Source: JBCCGR01 sp039029195 (GTDB lineage Bacteria; Pseudomonadota; Alphaproteobacteria; Rhizobiales; Rhizobiaceae). From it: a stretch of 64,000 nt of DNA. Below the pieces are notes generated by a model. That model saw only the letters and a list, made by a program, of their open reading frames with translations. It ran no database searches and had not been told where the DNA came from. The DNA is taken from the NCBI GenBank assembly GCA_039029195.1, contig JBCCGR010000001.1:124001-188000 (forward strand). Reading direction: 5' to 3'. Below, piece by piece: positions 63,983 to 64,000 of the stretch (its first letter is position 1; each line of letters begins with the position of its first letter). Both the position numbers and the translations under genes were made by a program.

Positions 63983-64000
63983 GAATGGCGCGCCTGCTCA

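Overview
The window looks like a chromosomal segment of an alphaproteobacterium of the order Hyphomicrobiales (Rhizobiales). The evidence is gene content and order: an atpHAGDC F1-ATPase operon with no F0 genes attached and a small Cys-motif gene between atpD and atpC; cobS-cobT with a DnaJ-like gene; sdhCDAB; a CarD regulator, 7Fe ferredoxin, S4 protein and SUV3-like helicase cluster; an envC-like, ctpA, yibQ-like and Nudix (RppH) string; and DUF1194 proteins. Genus cannot be fixed from sequence alone. I see no rRNA, tRNA, CRISPR array, prophage or transposase gene.

Layout. 1-6.6 kb: the 3' part of a very large repeat-built autotransporter, open at the left edge. 6.9-8.8 kb: tadE and tadG pilus-type genes on the minus strand. 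9.0-15.3 kb: an AraC-type regulator, then an apparent operon for cell-envelope remodelling (EnvC-like LytM protein, CtpA protease, YibQ-like deacetylase-fold protein) that runs into two tandem RppH-type Nudix genes. 15.4-18.2 kb: a Tat-exported PhoX-type phosphatase and a DUF2189 membrane protein. 18.2-23.4 kb: the F1-ATPase operon. 23.6-28.6 kb: a small membrane protein, a secreted protein of unknown function, a V8-like secreted serine protease and a DsbD-type thiol reductase. 28.8-33.8 kb: CarD, FdxA, an S4 RNA-binding protein and the helicase.

33.8-34.5 kb is a gene-free stretch built of three diverged copies of one unit. It is followed by a DUF3108 protein, a secreted protein with three Cys-rich repeats, rpmB (L28), a queuosine-precursor transporter, a phytase-like esterase, cobT, cobS and a J-domain protein (to 42.1 kb). 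42.4-46.3 kb is the succinate dehydrogenase operon, with an unrecognised membrane ORF inserted between sdhA and sdhB. 46.4-52.7 kb holds several uncharacterised genes, an isopenicillin-N-synthase-like oxygenase, leuB and an EamA transporter. 53.0-56.4 kb holds a biotinyl-carboxyltransferase fusion and asd. 56.6-59.6 kb has two paralogous DUF1194 von Willebrand A proteins flanking a PHB-depolymerase-like esterase and a small ABM-like protein. 59.7-64.0 kb has an EVE-domain protein, gpsA, tsaD, rimM, rpsP and a GNAT acetyltransferase.

Most of the window is ordinary core chromosome. The less explained elements are: a dispersed double-hairpin intergenic repeat with compensatory stem changes (five copies plus a half copy); the triple non-coding unit at 33.9-34.4 kb; the ORF inside sdh; the second Nudix copy with a substituted Nudix-box glutamate; the 12-Cys triple-repeat secreted protein; and the biotinyl-carboxyltransferase fusion. 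I found no clear-cut new multigene defence or metabolic system.
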